24,392 bases of DNA from DASPJR01 sp035628505 (GTDB taxonomy: Bacteria; Planctomycetota; SZUA-567; H5-PLA8), in the NCBI GenBank assembly GCA_035628505.1, contig DASPJR010000128.1, forward strand, positions 1 to 24,392, written 5' to 3'. Position 1 is the stretch's first letter; each line of letters begins with the position of its first letter. Below the pieces are notes generated by a model. That model was not told the origin of the DNA. It searched no databases and saw only the letters and a list, made by a program, of their open reading frames with translations. Position numbers and translations under genes: made by a program. Shown here one piece after another: positions 15,171-22,883 of the stretch.

Positions 15171-16699
15171 GCCGCGACGAATTTGAACGCCTCTGCGAAG
15201 AATACCTGAAAAGCGTGCTCCCGCTGGAGCAACGCGAGCGGCTTGCCGCTTACCTGGAATCCGATCCGCAGGCGCTGCGCGAGTTCGTTGACCAGGTTCA
15301 GCTCCATCAGGGATTGAACGAGCTTCATGCCGCGCGCGATCCGCAGGAGCTCGCCACCTCCGTTCTGCGCGAGCTGCGCTATGCGCGCGAGGCCGAAGGT
15401 TTCTCACGCGCGGTGGTCGAACGTGTGAACAGCACGGATGCGCGCCGAGCGCGCTTCCGAGTGAAATTTATCGCCGCGGCTGCGGCAGCGTGTGTACTGC
15501 TCTCCCTGGTGCTCCTGCAGTACAGCAAAGCGCCCGTAAACCCGCCGGCGCAGATCGCCGCGATTATGCAGAGCGCCCCCGGCGCACGGCTGATTCGCGA
15601 CGGCAACACCGTGGAGATCAGCGCGGAAACAGCGCTTCAAAATGGCGATCTGCTCGCAACCGCCGGGGACGCGGGCACATTGGTTGAGCTTGCTGACAAG
15701 ACGCGAATCACGGTCGGCGCGCAAACCGAACTGAGTTTCACCGAATCCAGCGCGGGCGCGCAGTTATCAATCCCCGCCGGAAACATTGACCTGAAGGTCG
15801 CGCCTCAGGCAGCCGGGCGCAAGCTATCCGTCGTGACGCCGCAGGCCACGGCTGAAGTTCTGGGCACCGTTTTTTCCGTGAGCGTCGATGGCTCGTCAAC
15901 CACGCTGAGCGTCAGTGAAGGCCGCGTGCGCTTCACGCGCTCCAGCGATGGTCGGCAGCTGGAAGTTTCTGCCGGGCAGTCGGCAGTTTCGGCGCCGGAT
16001 GCGGCTTTCGGCATTCGCGAGAGCGCGACTGCCGTGGCGGAGGTGAAAGCCTCGGGCCGCCAGATGCTCTTCATAGTCGGCGACACGGCGCTGAACGCAG
16101 GCGACCGGGCCATCGCTGCACGCCTGAAAGGGCGCGGCGATGAGGTACTCACACTTGCGCTCAACGACGTAACGCCCGAACAGATTTCAAGCGCGCGAAT
16201 GATCCTGGTTTCGTCGACAATCGTATTGGAGGGCGACGCGCTGGCGCAGGAATTCGGACGCAGGCTGAAAGAGTCGCGAGCGGCGGTCATCGTGTGGGAA
16301 CCGCGGCTTTATCCCGAACTGGGCATCAGTGCGGGCGATAATCACGGACGCGACTGGGGCACGGTGCTGCGAACCAGAGAAATCCGCATCGCTCAACAGG
16401 GCCACCCCCTGGCGCTCAAACGCTCCGGAGCGATCGAAGTCACCACCGAACCGGCGCAGCTGAGCTGGGGACGCGCATCAGAGAAGGCCACGATGATCGC
16501 GACGGCGGAAAACGATCCATCGAAAGCAATGCTCTTTGTTTACGAACGCGGCGCGACGCTGGCGGATGGCACCGCCGCCCAAGGCGCGCGCGGCGGAATC
16601 TTCCTCTTCGATACCGCCGCAGGGAAGCTGAGCGCCACGGGCTGGTCGCTCTTTGATGCCCTTTGCGACTGGTCCTGGGACCGCGCGCCCAAGCAATAA
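15167..16699 (+). CDS. FecR-like membrane sensor fused to a GATase-like C-terminal domain
   Basis: A 510-aa protein encoded with a 4-nt overlap after the sigma gene. Residues 1-50 look like the anti-sigma-type N-terminus of FecR proteins (FERLCEEYLKSVLPLEQRER). One membrane segment lies at about 100-118 (FIAAAAAACVLLSLVLLQYS). A FecR domain follows (about 155-275: LLATAGDAGTLVELADKTR, LSVVTPQATAEVLGTVFSVS, LSVSEGRVRFTRS). From 298 on is an extra domain of about 210 residues (MLFIVGDTALNAGDRAIAAR, then VIVWEPRLYPELGI) resembling GATase/ThuA-like domains found in some secreted proteins. It probably holds the sigma factor at the membrane and signals from outside the inner membrane; the extra domain could bind the signal. 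ATG at 15167 is fixed by the overlap. Confidence 0.85.
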   Translation: MSRDEFERLCEEYLKSVLPLEQRERLAAYLESDPQALREFVDQVQLHQGLNELHAARDPQELATSVLRELRYAREAEGFSRAVVERVNSTDARRARFRVKFIAAAAAACVLLSLVLLQYSKAPVNPPAQIAAIMQSAPGARLIRDGNTVEISAETALQNGDLLATAGDAGTLVELADKTRITVGAQTELSFTESSAGAQLSIPAGNIDLKVAPQAAGRKLSVVTPQATAEVLGTVFSVSVDGSSTTLSVSEGRVRFTRSSDGRQLEVSAGQSAVSAPDAAFGIRESATAVAEVKASGRQMLFIVGDTALNAGDRAIAARLKGRGDEVLTLALNDVTPEQISSARMILVSSTIVLEGDALAQEFGRRLKESRAAVIVWEPRLYPELGISAGDNHGRDWGTVLRTREIRIAQQGHPLALKRSGAIEVTTEPAQLSWGRASEKATMIATAENDPSKAMLFVYERGATLADGTAAQGARGGIFLFDTAAGKLSATGWSLFDALCDWSWDRAPKQ

Positions 16700-16716
16700 A
16701 TTTTCATTGCTGAATC

Positions 16717-19461
16717 TTAGTCGAGCAGCAGCACGTCGCCTTCCTGGAGCTCAGGAAGCACGATGACCGTGGACTCGCCGGCGATCACCTGGAGCGGCTT
16801 GCCGGAAGTCATCGACGTTGCAGCCGCCACGGGCGCCACACCGCGAAGAGTGATCTTGAGATTGTTGCACGGAATGACGACCTTGGCCGAAGAGATTTTT
16901 CCGTTCACGCTGCGCTTTGCACCCGTTTTGTACGCCCAGTTCATCAGCACCAGCGCACGCTTTCCCGCCGGCGTTTTCAGCAGCACGCCCTCCACGAGCG
17001 GCTCGGCCGCGTCGACGACGGGCTGAACTTTTTCAAGCGCCGCCACGCTGACGTAACGCCGCCGGCCGGCTTCGAAATCAGCACTCATGTCGAAATCTTC
17101 GCGGCGCACTTTCGCGCTGTACTCAAGTCCCGGATAGAAGCCGGCGACGAAAACTTTTCCTTTGCCCGCGCTGTTGCAGGTGAGCGCCGCCGAGCCGTCA
17201 GCGAATTTCGCCAGGACCTGCGCACCCGCAGCGGCTTTAAGCGGCTCGCGGCCGACGACGGGCATGAAGCGCGCGAAGTCGCCTTCGCCGACGATCTCCG
17301 CTCCCGCCGGAACGGGAGCAAGGATTTTCTTCGGGTCATCCCATGTCTCAAGCTTCGTCGCGCCGTACGCGGAAACGCTGTACCAGTGTTCGACCGGCGC
17401 GCGCGCAGCCAGGCCGAGCATCGGCTGCAGAAGATCGAGCGGCTGATTGGCTTCGTCGCGCTGCAGCCCGCCGCCGCTGGTGTATAGCGTGCCGCCGGCC
17501 TTTACCCACGCAGCAACTTTTTCAGCGGCTGCGCGCGTGAGATTTTCGCCGCTGATGTAGATCACCTTGTAGCGGCTCAGGTCTTCGGTCTCGAGCATCA
17601 CTTCATCGATCGGGTCGACGGGTATGTGCGCGTGCTGCAGCGCCGAATAGATCCACTTCGCATTTTCATACGCGGCCGCCGTGGCGCGCGTCGCTTTCGA
17701 CCAGAATTCGGACGAGCGCGGATTGACGACCGCAACTTCCGGCGCGCGCAGCCACGTGCTGCCAAAGAGCGCCTCTTCGCTTTTGCGCAGCAGCGACGCG
17801 GCGCGCGAAACGTCGAGCACGTTCGGGAGTGATTCGGAAAACGAGTCGCCTTTCACGTAATCCGGTCCGTACGTGTACCAGTAGAGCATCTGCGCGCCGC
17901 GCGCGACGGCGCTGAGCGTGCGCTGGATCGGAGCGCCACGGTGCGGCTTGACGTAGATGCCGAACTTGAGCTTCTGGTTTTCCGAGACGGTGCGGCCGAC
18001 GTCGCAGAGATAGCTGTCCCACCCGGTGATGCGGATGTCGCGATTCGACGTTTCGTACACGAAGGCGTTGTCCGCATGGCGGTAGAAATCGAAGAAGTCC
18101 AGACTATGCCCGCCCATCAGAAACGTGTTTCCACGCAGCGCGAAAGAATAGATGAACGGCTGCGATGTTTTGCCGGACTTCACTTTCTCCTCGTTGAGCT
18201 GCGCAAGGCGCTGGCGCAGCGGCGTGAAGAGCTTTGCCGACGAATAGTTCAGAAAATGCGCCGTGTAATATGCCGCGAGCGATTCCGGGCCGGGCTTGAG
18301 CTCGGGCGCATTCTTCTCGAAAATGTTCACCGGCTTCACGCCGTTCCAGTCTGCGGCGCCAAACTCGGCAGGCGTGCGGCGCTGCTGCTTAAGGTATTCG
18401 CGAAAGGCGGAGACGCAGTGCGGGCAGGTGACCAGGTGCGCCTTGCCTTCGGGCGCGCCGTCGAACACAGCGCCGATCTCGTCCTCGGTGCGCCACCAGA
18501 CTTCGCGCGTGCCGGCCTTGAGCGCCGTAGCCACGCCATTCTCGATCATCTCTTTCGTGCGTACTTCAACACCCGGTGCCCACGGGCACCCAGCTTCAGG
18601 GACGGGCTTCTCTTTGACGCGCACCGCCGGAACGGGGTAGCCGCCGAGCTGCAGATAAGCCACGTGTGCGAACGGGCTGGCCGTGTCGCCGGCGGCGATC
18701 GCGCTGCGGATGTACTCGGGGCAATTGGCCAGCCCGTTGATGCCCAGCGCCTGCAGCGTGCGCGTTTCGGCGTCCACGATCGCTTTGTTGGTGTAGCGGA
18801 TGCCGTAGCCGATCCCGTTGCCGTAGCCGCCAAGGTCGGTGATTACGTTGTACTTTTTCAGAACTGCCGCTGAGCCGCCCGCGGCCGCCACATCCTTAGC
18901 GCGGCGTTCGGCATAAGCCAGCAGCCCACTGAGGTGCTCGAGAAACTCCGGGCTTTCCGGCGTTCGGCCGCCGCTTAAGAAGCTCGCGGGAATGATGATG
19001 CCCACCGTTCCGGCGCTTCCTTTTTCAGAGAATGTTTTGACGACTTTGTTCTTGTACGAAAATTCGAACTCCACTTCGACATCGCGCGACTGTCCCTCGA
19101 TTTCGCCATTCTTGTTGCGCTTTCCTGATTTCCCGCACGTGACCGTCAGATAGAGCCGCGCGGGAAATTTGCCCTTCACGAAGGACGACACTTCAAGCGG
19201 CGGCGACCATTCTTCGAACTCGAGGTCCTCCGCGAAATGCCCGGTCACCGGCTTTCCGCCAAGCCCTTCCCCGCCCCAGCGCCAGGCGATGCCAGTCGGT
19301 TCCTTCGGCGTGATCGCCTTCACGCGCGCGCGAACGGTAAAGCCAGCTGGGATCGCAAAGGAATCGTCGCGAATGGCGACGTCGACCTGCGCCTTTGAAT
19401 CCTCCTCGGCGCGAACGAGCGAGCAGAGCAGCAGCACTGCGATTAACACGCGAGTATTCAC
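16717..19461 (-). CDS. Second large secreted GH42-like protein with GATase-like domain
   Basis: A 914-aa protein starting at GTG 19461, with GGAGG 6 nt upstream and a signal peptide (VLIAVLLLCSLVRA). An N-terminal beta-rich region (about 25-150) precedes a GH42-like barrel (about 165-560). The latter has a DEIG motif (327-330; E328 a candidate acid/base) in GTREVWWRTEDEIGAVF, then CPHC at 346-349, then E470 in FVYETSN as candidate nucleophile. A GATase-like domain spans about 575-680 (YKVIYISGENLTRAAAEKVA, then AWVKAGGTLYTSGG). The two candidate glutamates are 142 residues apart, against 139 in the 1092-aa protein, and FREYLKQQRRTPAEFGAADW recurs there in related form. It ends convergently 17 bp from the FecR-like gene. 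Glycosidase activity is inferred. Confidence 0.8.
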   Translation of the reverse strand: MNTRVLIAVLLLCSLVRAEEDSKAQVDVAIRDDSFAIPAGFTVRARVKAITPKEPTGIAWRWGGEGLGGKPVTGHFAEDLEFEEWSPPLEVSSFVKGKFPARLYLTVTCGKSGKRNKNGEIEGQSRDVEVEFEFSYKNKVVKTFSEKGSAGTVGIIIPASFLSGGRTPESPEFLEHLSGLLAYAERRAKDVAAAGGSAAVLKKYNVITDLGGYGNGIGYGIRYTNKAIVDAETRTLQALGINGLANCPEYIRSAIAAGDTASPFAHVAYLQLGGYPVPAVRVKEKPVPEAGCPWAPGVEVRTKEMIENGVATALKAGTREVWWRTEDEIGAVFDGAPEGKAHLVTCPHCVSAFREYLKQQRRTPAEFGAADWNGVKPVNIFEKNAPELKPGPESLAAYYTAHFLNYSSAKLFTPLRQRLAQLNEEKVKSGKTSQPFIYSFALRGNTFLMGGHSLDFFDFYRHADNAFVYETSNRDIRITGWDSYLCDVGRTVSENQKLKFGIYVKPHRGAPIQRTLSAVARGAQMLYWYTYGPDYVKGDSFSESLPNVLDVSRAASLLRKSEEALFGSTWLRAPEVAVVNPRSSEFWSKATRATAAAYENAKWIYSALQHAHIPVDPIDEVMLETEDLSRYKVIYISGENLTRAAAEKVAAWVKAGGTLYTSGGGLQRDEANQPLDLLQPMLGLAARAPVEHWYSVSAYGATKLETWDDPKKILAPVPAGAEIVGEGDFARFMPVVGREPLKAAAGAQVLAKFADGSAALTCNSAGKGKVFVAGFYPGLEYSAKVRREDFDMSADFEAGRRRYVSVAALEKVQPVVDAAEPLVEGVLLKTPAGKRALVLMNWAYKTGAKRSVNGKISSAKVVIPCNNLKITLRGVAPVAAATSMTSGKPLQVIAGESTVIVLPELQEGDVLLLD

Positions 19462-19512
19462 GGGGTCCCTCCCTATACGGCGAATCGGTACGGTCTGAAG
19501 TTCGCCGGCTGA

Positions 19513-21183
19513 TTATTTGGCGAGTTCATGCGTCAGCCGCTGATTGGCTTTCACGTTCTGCAGCGTAATTGGCTCTTTTCCGTGGGGCGGAATGATCTGC
19601 AGATCGACGCTCGTCTCGGCGCCAAGGCCCAGATGCGCAATCGCCGGCTGGCCCGAGGTGTAGCCGTAGCCGATCGCGATCTCCTGACTGAAAAGAAGCG
19701 CTGATGCATCGCCGGCTTTGCCGGGCTTGTACGCGCGAATCTTGCAGCCGATGCCCTGCGCGTTGCAGCTGTTTTTGCCCTTCACCTGAACCTGCACCTG
19801 CAAAAAATTCCCGCCAGGCGTGTCGTTGCGCAGCAGAAGCGACGGGCGCTGAATCGACCATTCGCAGTAGAAAATGTCGAGCTTGCCGTCGTTGTTGAAA
19901 TCGCCGACCGGCGCTGGCGCGGTGTATGTGATTTTCCCTTCAGCGTATACCTTTTCGAAGAACTTGCCCGAGCTGGTCAGCGCGCGGTCAGCGTCAGTTG
20001 GAAAATCGTTAACCGCGAAAGCGTCTTCGCGGAACTGCGGCAGGCCATTTTTAACACCGAGATTTTTGAAGATCACCGGATAGGCGCGGCCGCCGGCGAA
20101 TTTGGCGATGCTGGTCACCAGATCGGGCAAGCCGTCGTTGTCCATGTCCTGAATTTCAACGTGCGGCGCTTTCAGCGAAAGAGGCACCAGGCCGGCGGCG
20201 TCGGTCACGTCTTCAAACTTGAGCACCCCGCTTTGCGTGCCGCGATTCAGGTACAAACGAATCGCGACGGGTTTGACCCATGGCTGCTTGAAGTGCTGGC
20301 CAACGAGGATATCTGGCCGGCCGTCGCCATTGACATCGCCAAAGCACACTCCGGCCGTCGTGTTTTCGCCGCGGCTTTGATTCAAATCCCAGTCGAACGT
20401 TTTACGCGAACCGTCCGGCTCGCTGAAATGGCCCTTGCCGTCGTTCACGAACAGCCGGTTGCCGCCTTCGCGCGAGGCCAGGAAAATGTCCGGCCAGCCA
20501 TCCTCGTTTAGATCGCCGGCCGCAACGCCAAAAGCGGGAATGCCCGCAGGAATCCCCGCCTGCGCCGTGACGTCTTCGAACTGCAGGCCTCCTTTATTAC
20601 GAAGCAGCCGGCTGCTGTGCCGCTTCGAATAAAACAGGTCCTCGCCGACGAGCAGATCCAGCAGGCCGTCGCCGTCAAAATCAAGCGCCGCGGCGCTGCG
20701 GCCCATGAAGTCAATTGGGCACGCGGCATTGTCTTTCGAGATATCGGTGAATTTCCCGCCGCCATCGTTGCGAAAGAGCGAATTAGGCGCGTACACATTG
20801 CCCTTCTTCTCGCCGGGCATGCTCGAAACGTAGAGCTCCAGATCGCCATCGTTGTCCAAATCGACGAACAGCGCGGCGCTCGCGCGTGTGGAAATCTGCA
20901 GCGCCTTCTGATTGTCGAGCTCAAACTTTTTTCCGCCGACGTTACGGAAAAACATATTGGCCTTGGAGCCCTCGTCGTGAAACGTCGCAACGTAGAGATC
21001 GATAAACCCATCCCCGTCCGCGTCGCCCCAGCCCGCTGCGTGCCCGCGAATGCCCGAGGCCGCTGGCAAGAGTCCGCTCTCCGCGGCGACATCGGTGAAC
21101 GAGAAAGGGTAATCCGCCGCCTTAATTGATGCGGTGGAGATTAGCATTACTGCGAGGCCGATTGCGCGAATATGATTCTTCAT
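19513..21183 (-). CDS. Secreted FG-GAP/VCBS repeat protein with ASPIC/UnbV C-terminus
   Basis: A 556-aa protein with a signal peptide (AIGLAVMLISTASIKAADYP). Seven calcium-loop motifs of the FG-GAP/VCBS type mark an integrin-like beta-propeller: DADGDGFID, DLDNDGDLE, DFDGDGLLD, DLNEDGWPD, DVNGDGRPD, DMDNDGLPD and DFNNDGKLD. The C-terminal ~110 residues (from RNDTPGGNFLQVQVQVKGKN) have the ASPIC/UnbV form. Such proteins are extracellular or outer-surface calcium-binding propellers, often in polymer-degrading clusters; a catalytic role is not established. It is in the middle of a three-gene minus-strand run, 51 bp upstream of the GH42-like gene and 53 bp downstream of the propeller gene. Start at ATG 21183 follows AGGGG; the open frame to 21240 only reads through a repeat copy. 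Confidence 0.88.
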   Translation of the reverse strand: MKNHIRAIGLAVMLISTASIKAADYPFSFTDVAAESGLLPAASGIRGHAAGWGDADGDGFIDLYVATFHDEGSKANMFFRNVGGKKFELDNQKALQISTRASAALFVDLDNDGDLELYVSSMPGEKKGNVYAPNSLFRNDGGGKFTDISKDNAACPIDFMGRSAAALDFDGDGLLDLLVGEDLFYSKRHSSRLLRNKGGLQFEDVTAQAGIPAGIPAFGVAAGDLNEDGWPDIFLASREGGNRLFVNDGKGHFSEPDGSRKTFDWDLNQSRGENTTAGVCFGDVNGDGRPDILVGQHFKQPWVKPVAIRLYLNRGTQSGVLKFEDVTDAAGLVPLSLKAPHVEIQDMDNDGLPDLVTSIAKFAGGRAYPVIFKNLGVKNGLPQFREDAFAVNDFPTDADRALTSSGKFFEKVYAEGKITYTAPAPVGDFNNDGKLDIFYCEWSIQRPSLLLRNDTPGGNFLQVQVQVKGKNSCNAQGIGCKIRAYKPGKAGDASALLFSQEIAIGYGYTSGQPAIAHLGLGAETSVDLQIIPPHGKEPITLQNVKANQRLTHELAK

Positions 21184-21195
21184 CCTCGCCCCTCT

Positions 21196-21227
21196 TGGCG
21201 TTCTTGGCGCCTTGGCGTCCTTGGCGG
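21196..21227 (-). repeat. CGCCAAG-type 32-bp repeat, copy A
   Basis: Identical over 32 bp, in inverted orientation, to the copy at 22718-22749. It is built of about 9-nt units such as CGCCAAGGA and CGCCAAGAA. It fills most of the gap between the propeller and FG-GAP genes and lies immediately upstream of the latter's SD. Confidence 0.9.
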
Positions 21228-21236
21228 ATAAGCCGT

Positions 21237-22556
21237 TCACGGCTGGCGCTCAGACGCCGGAATATGAATCGCCGTCATCGCGCAGCAGTCCCAGCCTTTG
21301 ACGCCTTTGCGCTTGCCGTTCCACGCGACATACAGCACTTCGCCCTTGGGGTCCAGCGCGCTGCTGAACGTGCCGATGGGCATGTATCCATATTTATCGA
21401 AGATAGCGGGATGCAGAAAGGCGATGACCTTGCGCGTCTTGGTCTTCAAATCGAACTGAACGATCGGCGTGCCGTCGTTCTCCGCGCCGCCGTGCGCGCC
21501 GGGCGTGTAGTAGAGATAACGTCCCGTCGGATCGATCTCGATGGTCGTCGTGTAGCCCTGCTTGCCGACCGCTCCCGGAGCCACTTGCGTGAGCTTGTCA
21601 TTTTTCACGTCATAAGCCCAGATGTCGGCGCTGTTCTTTGTCGTTCCGTAGACGATGCCTGCGGCGGACTCAACGGTCGCCGAGCGAACCGATGGCGCGT
21701 TGCTTGTGGAAATCTCGTTTGTCGCGGGATCGTATTTCTTCCCGTCCCAGTACAGGCACCCGGTCGACCGCGAGAAAATGCAGGCGCGTTCAAAACCGCC
21801 CAGTTCTTTTTTCAGCAGCTTTCGATTGGCGACATCGTAAGCGATGAAAAAGATGCCTTTTTCCGGCGCGTCCGGACCCTCGGCGGTGCTGCCGTAAAAG
21901 ATGAGGCGCTCGGGATCGAGAATGCCGGCCGGAATGGAATGCTTTTCAACAGGAAACGTCGCCACCACTTCGCTCTTTCCACTGCGCGGATCGGTGCGCA
22001 GGATCCAGTCTCCTTTATAACCCAGCTCGTCATTGGCCTTGCGCGGCGAGCCGCGATGCGTCGAATAGTAGAGCCAGCCATCTTTGCCAAGATCCAGGCG
22101 CGAGTGAATCTTGCCGGGTGCATATTTCATTTCCGGCGGAAGCGCGCCGGCGTCCTGAAGCGTCTTGCGCACATCACCAATGATGCGCATGGTTTTGGCC
22201 CTCGCATCGTATTCAAATACGCGCGCCGTGCCGCTGGGTCCATGATGGTCGCTCAGCGAGCAGTAGAACTTGTCGCCTACCGCAATGCCGTCGCCCCAGA
22301 TCGACCAGGGATTCCCGGCGTAATCTTGCCCCGGCAGATAAAGGAAATCGACTGTCGGAGCAGTCTTGGCGATCTCGACTCCCGGCAGCAGATTCTCCGG
22401 GGCCTTGAGGAACTCAGGCATCTGCTCGGTTACGACGGTCTTGTTGTCCGGCAGTTTCGGCGGGTATTCGGCGGGCGGCTCTTTGCCTTCTTTGCCTCCG
22501 GCAAAGCAGAGGCTGCTGGAGAGGAGGAGGCCGGCGATCAGAGTCAATACGCGCAT
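21237..22556 (-). CDS. Secreted beta-propeller protein, function unknown
   Basis: A 439-aa protein with a signal peptide (VLTLIAGLLLSSSLCFAGG). The rest has the short repeated strand pattern of a beta-propeller, with blades such as ARVFEYDARAKTMRIIGDVR, GDWILRTDPRSGKSEVVATF, ADIWAYDVKNDKLTQVAPGA and PIVQFDLKTKTRKVIAFLHP. This resembles SMP-30/NHL-like or lactonase-type propellers, but no diagnostic active-site set is clear. It is the first gene of the three-gene minus-strand run with the FG-GAP protein and the second GH42-like protein. ATG at 22556 is preceded by GGAG with an 8-nt spacer. It is bracketed by two identical inverted 32-bp repeats, and a double hairpin lies just upstream. A further upstream start (22733) would read through these repeats and is rejected. 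Confidence 0.8.
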   Translation of the reverse strand: MRVLTLIAGLLLSSSLCFAGGKEGKEPPAEYPPKLPDNKTVVTEQMPEFLKAPENLLPGVEIAKTAPTVDFLYLPGQDYAGNPWSIWGDGIAVGDKFYCSLSDHHGPSGTARVFEYDARAKTMRIIGDVRKTLQDAGALPPEMKYAPGKIHSRLDLGKDGWLYYSTHRGSPRKANDELGYKGDWILRTDPRSGKSEVVATFPVEKHSIPAGILDPERLIFYGSTAEGPDAPEKGIFFIAYDVANRKLLKKELGGFERACIFSRSTGCLYWDGKKYDPATNEISTSNAPSVRSATVESAAGIVYGTTKNSADIWAYDVKNDKLTQVAPGAVGKQGYTTTIEIDPTGRYLYYTPGAHGGAENDGTPIVQFDLKTKTRKVIAFLHPAIFDKYGYMPIGTFSSALDPKGEVLYVAWNGKRKGVKGWDCCAMTAIHIPASERQP

Positions 22557-22578
22557 GGGAACATCTCCGAACCCAATT

Positions 22579-22628
22579 GTGGCGCGAACTTTAGTTCGCG
22601 GAAGCGTGCGAACTGAAGTTCGCACCAC
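22579..22628. repeat. Double GCGAACT hairpin upstream of the propeller gene
   Basis: Two adjacent perfect hairpins: 22583-22600 (CGCGAACT, 2-nt loop, AGTTCGCG) and 22606-22625 (GTGCGAACT, 2-nt loop, AGTTCGCAC). The two halves are also near-complements of each other, so the whole can fold as one large palindrome framed by GTGG and CCAC. It lies about 10 nt upstream of the SD of the propeller gene. Probably a dispersed repeat that now forms part of a leader. Confidence 0.8.
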
Positions 22629-22717
22629 CGTTTTTTTAGCCGTGGCTTCCATCAAAGAGAGTTCACGAGTGCGTTGCCGGTTAACAAAATTTTTTATTTT
22701 CCGAGGTATGAGGTTTA

Positions 22718-22749
22718 CCGCCAAGGACGCCAAGGCGCCAAGAACGCCA
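22718..22749 (+). repeat. CGCCAAG-type 32-bp repeat, copy B
   Basis: A perfect 32-bp match, inverted, to 21196-21227. Together the copies bracket a 1554-bp segment (21196-22749) containing the propeller gene and its upstream region. No target-site duplication is evident outside the two ends. Confidence 0.9.
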
Positions 22750-22883
22750 GGAATTAAGATACAAATGTATTAAGTCCAGCCCCGTGCTTCTTGGGCTGTG
22801 TGTCCGTGGCTTGAAGACGCAGGAATAAATTAATCGTCATACGTTTTTGTGGCTTCAGGATCAAGGCGTTCTGGAGTGCACAA

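Larger units (their letters stand above)
22557..22883. other. Divergent intergenic region holding two repeats, no gene seen
   Basis: This 327-bp gap separates the propeller gene (-) from the orphan gene (+) and must carry both promoters. It contains a double hairpin (22579-22628), an AT-rich stretch (about 22684-22700) and repeat copy B (22718-22749). A weak 6-bp stem (CAGCCC at 22777-22782, GGGCTG at 22793-22798) precedes the orphan gene. I could not assign convincing -35/-10 pairs. Confidence 0.6.

Noticed and set aside
17941..18873. A 310-codon open frame on the plus strand
   Set aside because: Antisense to the GH42-like core of the 914-aa protein; composition typical of a shadow frame.
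19478..19507. CGGCGAA/TTCGCCG inverted repeat between the FG-GAP and GH42-like genes as a terminator
   Set aside because: Only 7-bp arms around a 16-nt loop, with no T-run in the direction of transcription and a same-strand gene immediately after.
21126..22616. A 496-codon open frame on the plus strand
   Set aside because: It lies opposite the propeller gene and its upstream region. Its translation is Arg/Ala-rich without recognisable domains, while the minus-strand product has a signal peptide, an SD and regular propeller blades. It is a high-GC shadow.
21196..22749. Insertion sequence or complete transposon
   Set aside because: The inverted repeats enclose no transposase or integrase, and no target-site duplication was seen; kept only as a repeat observation.
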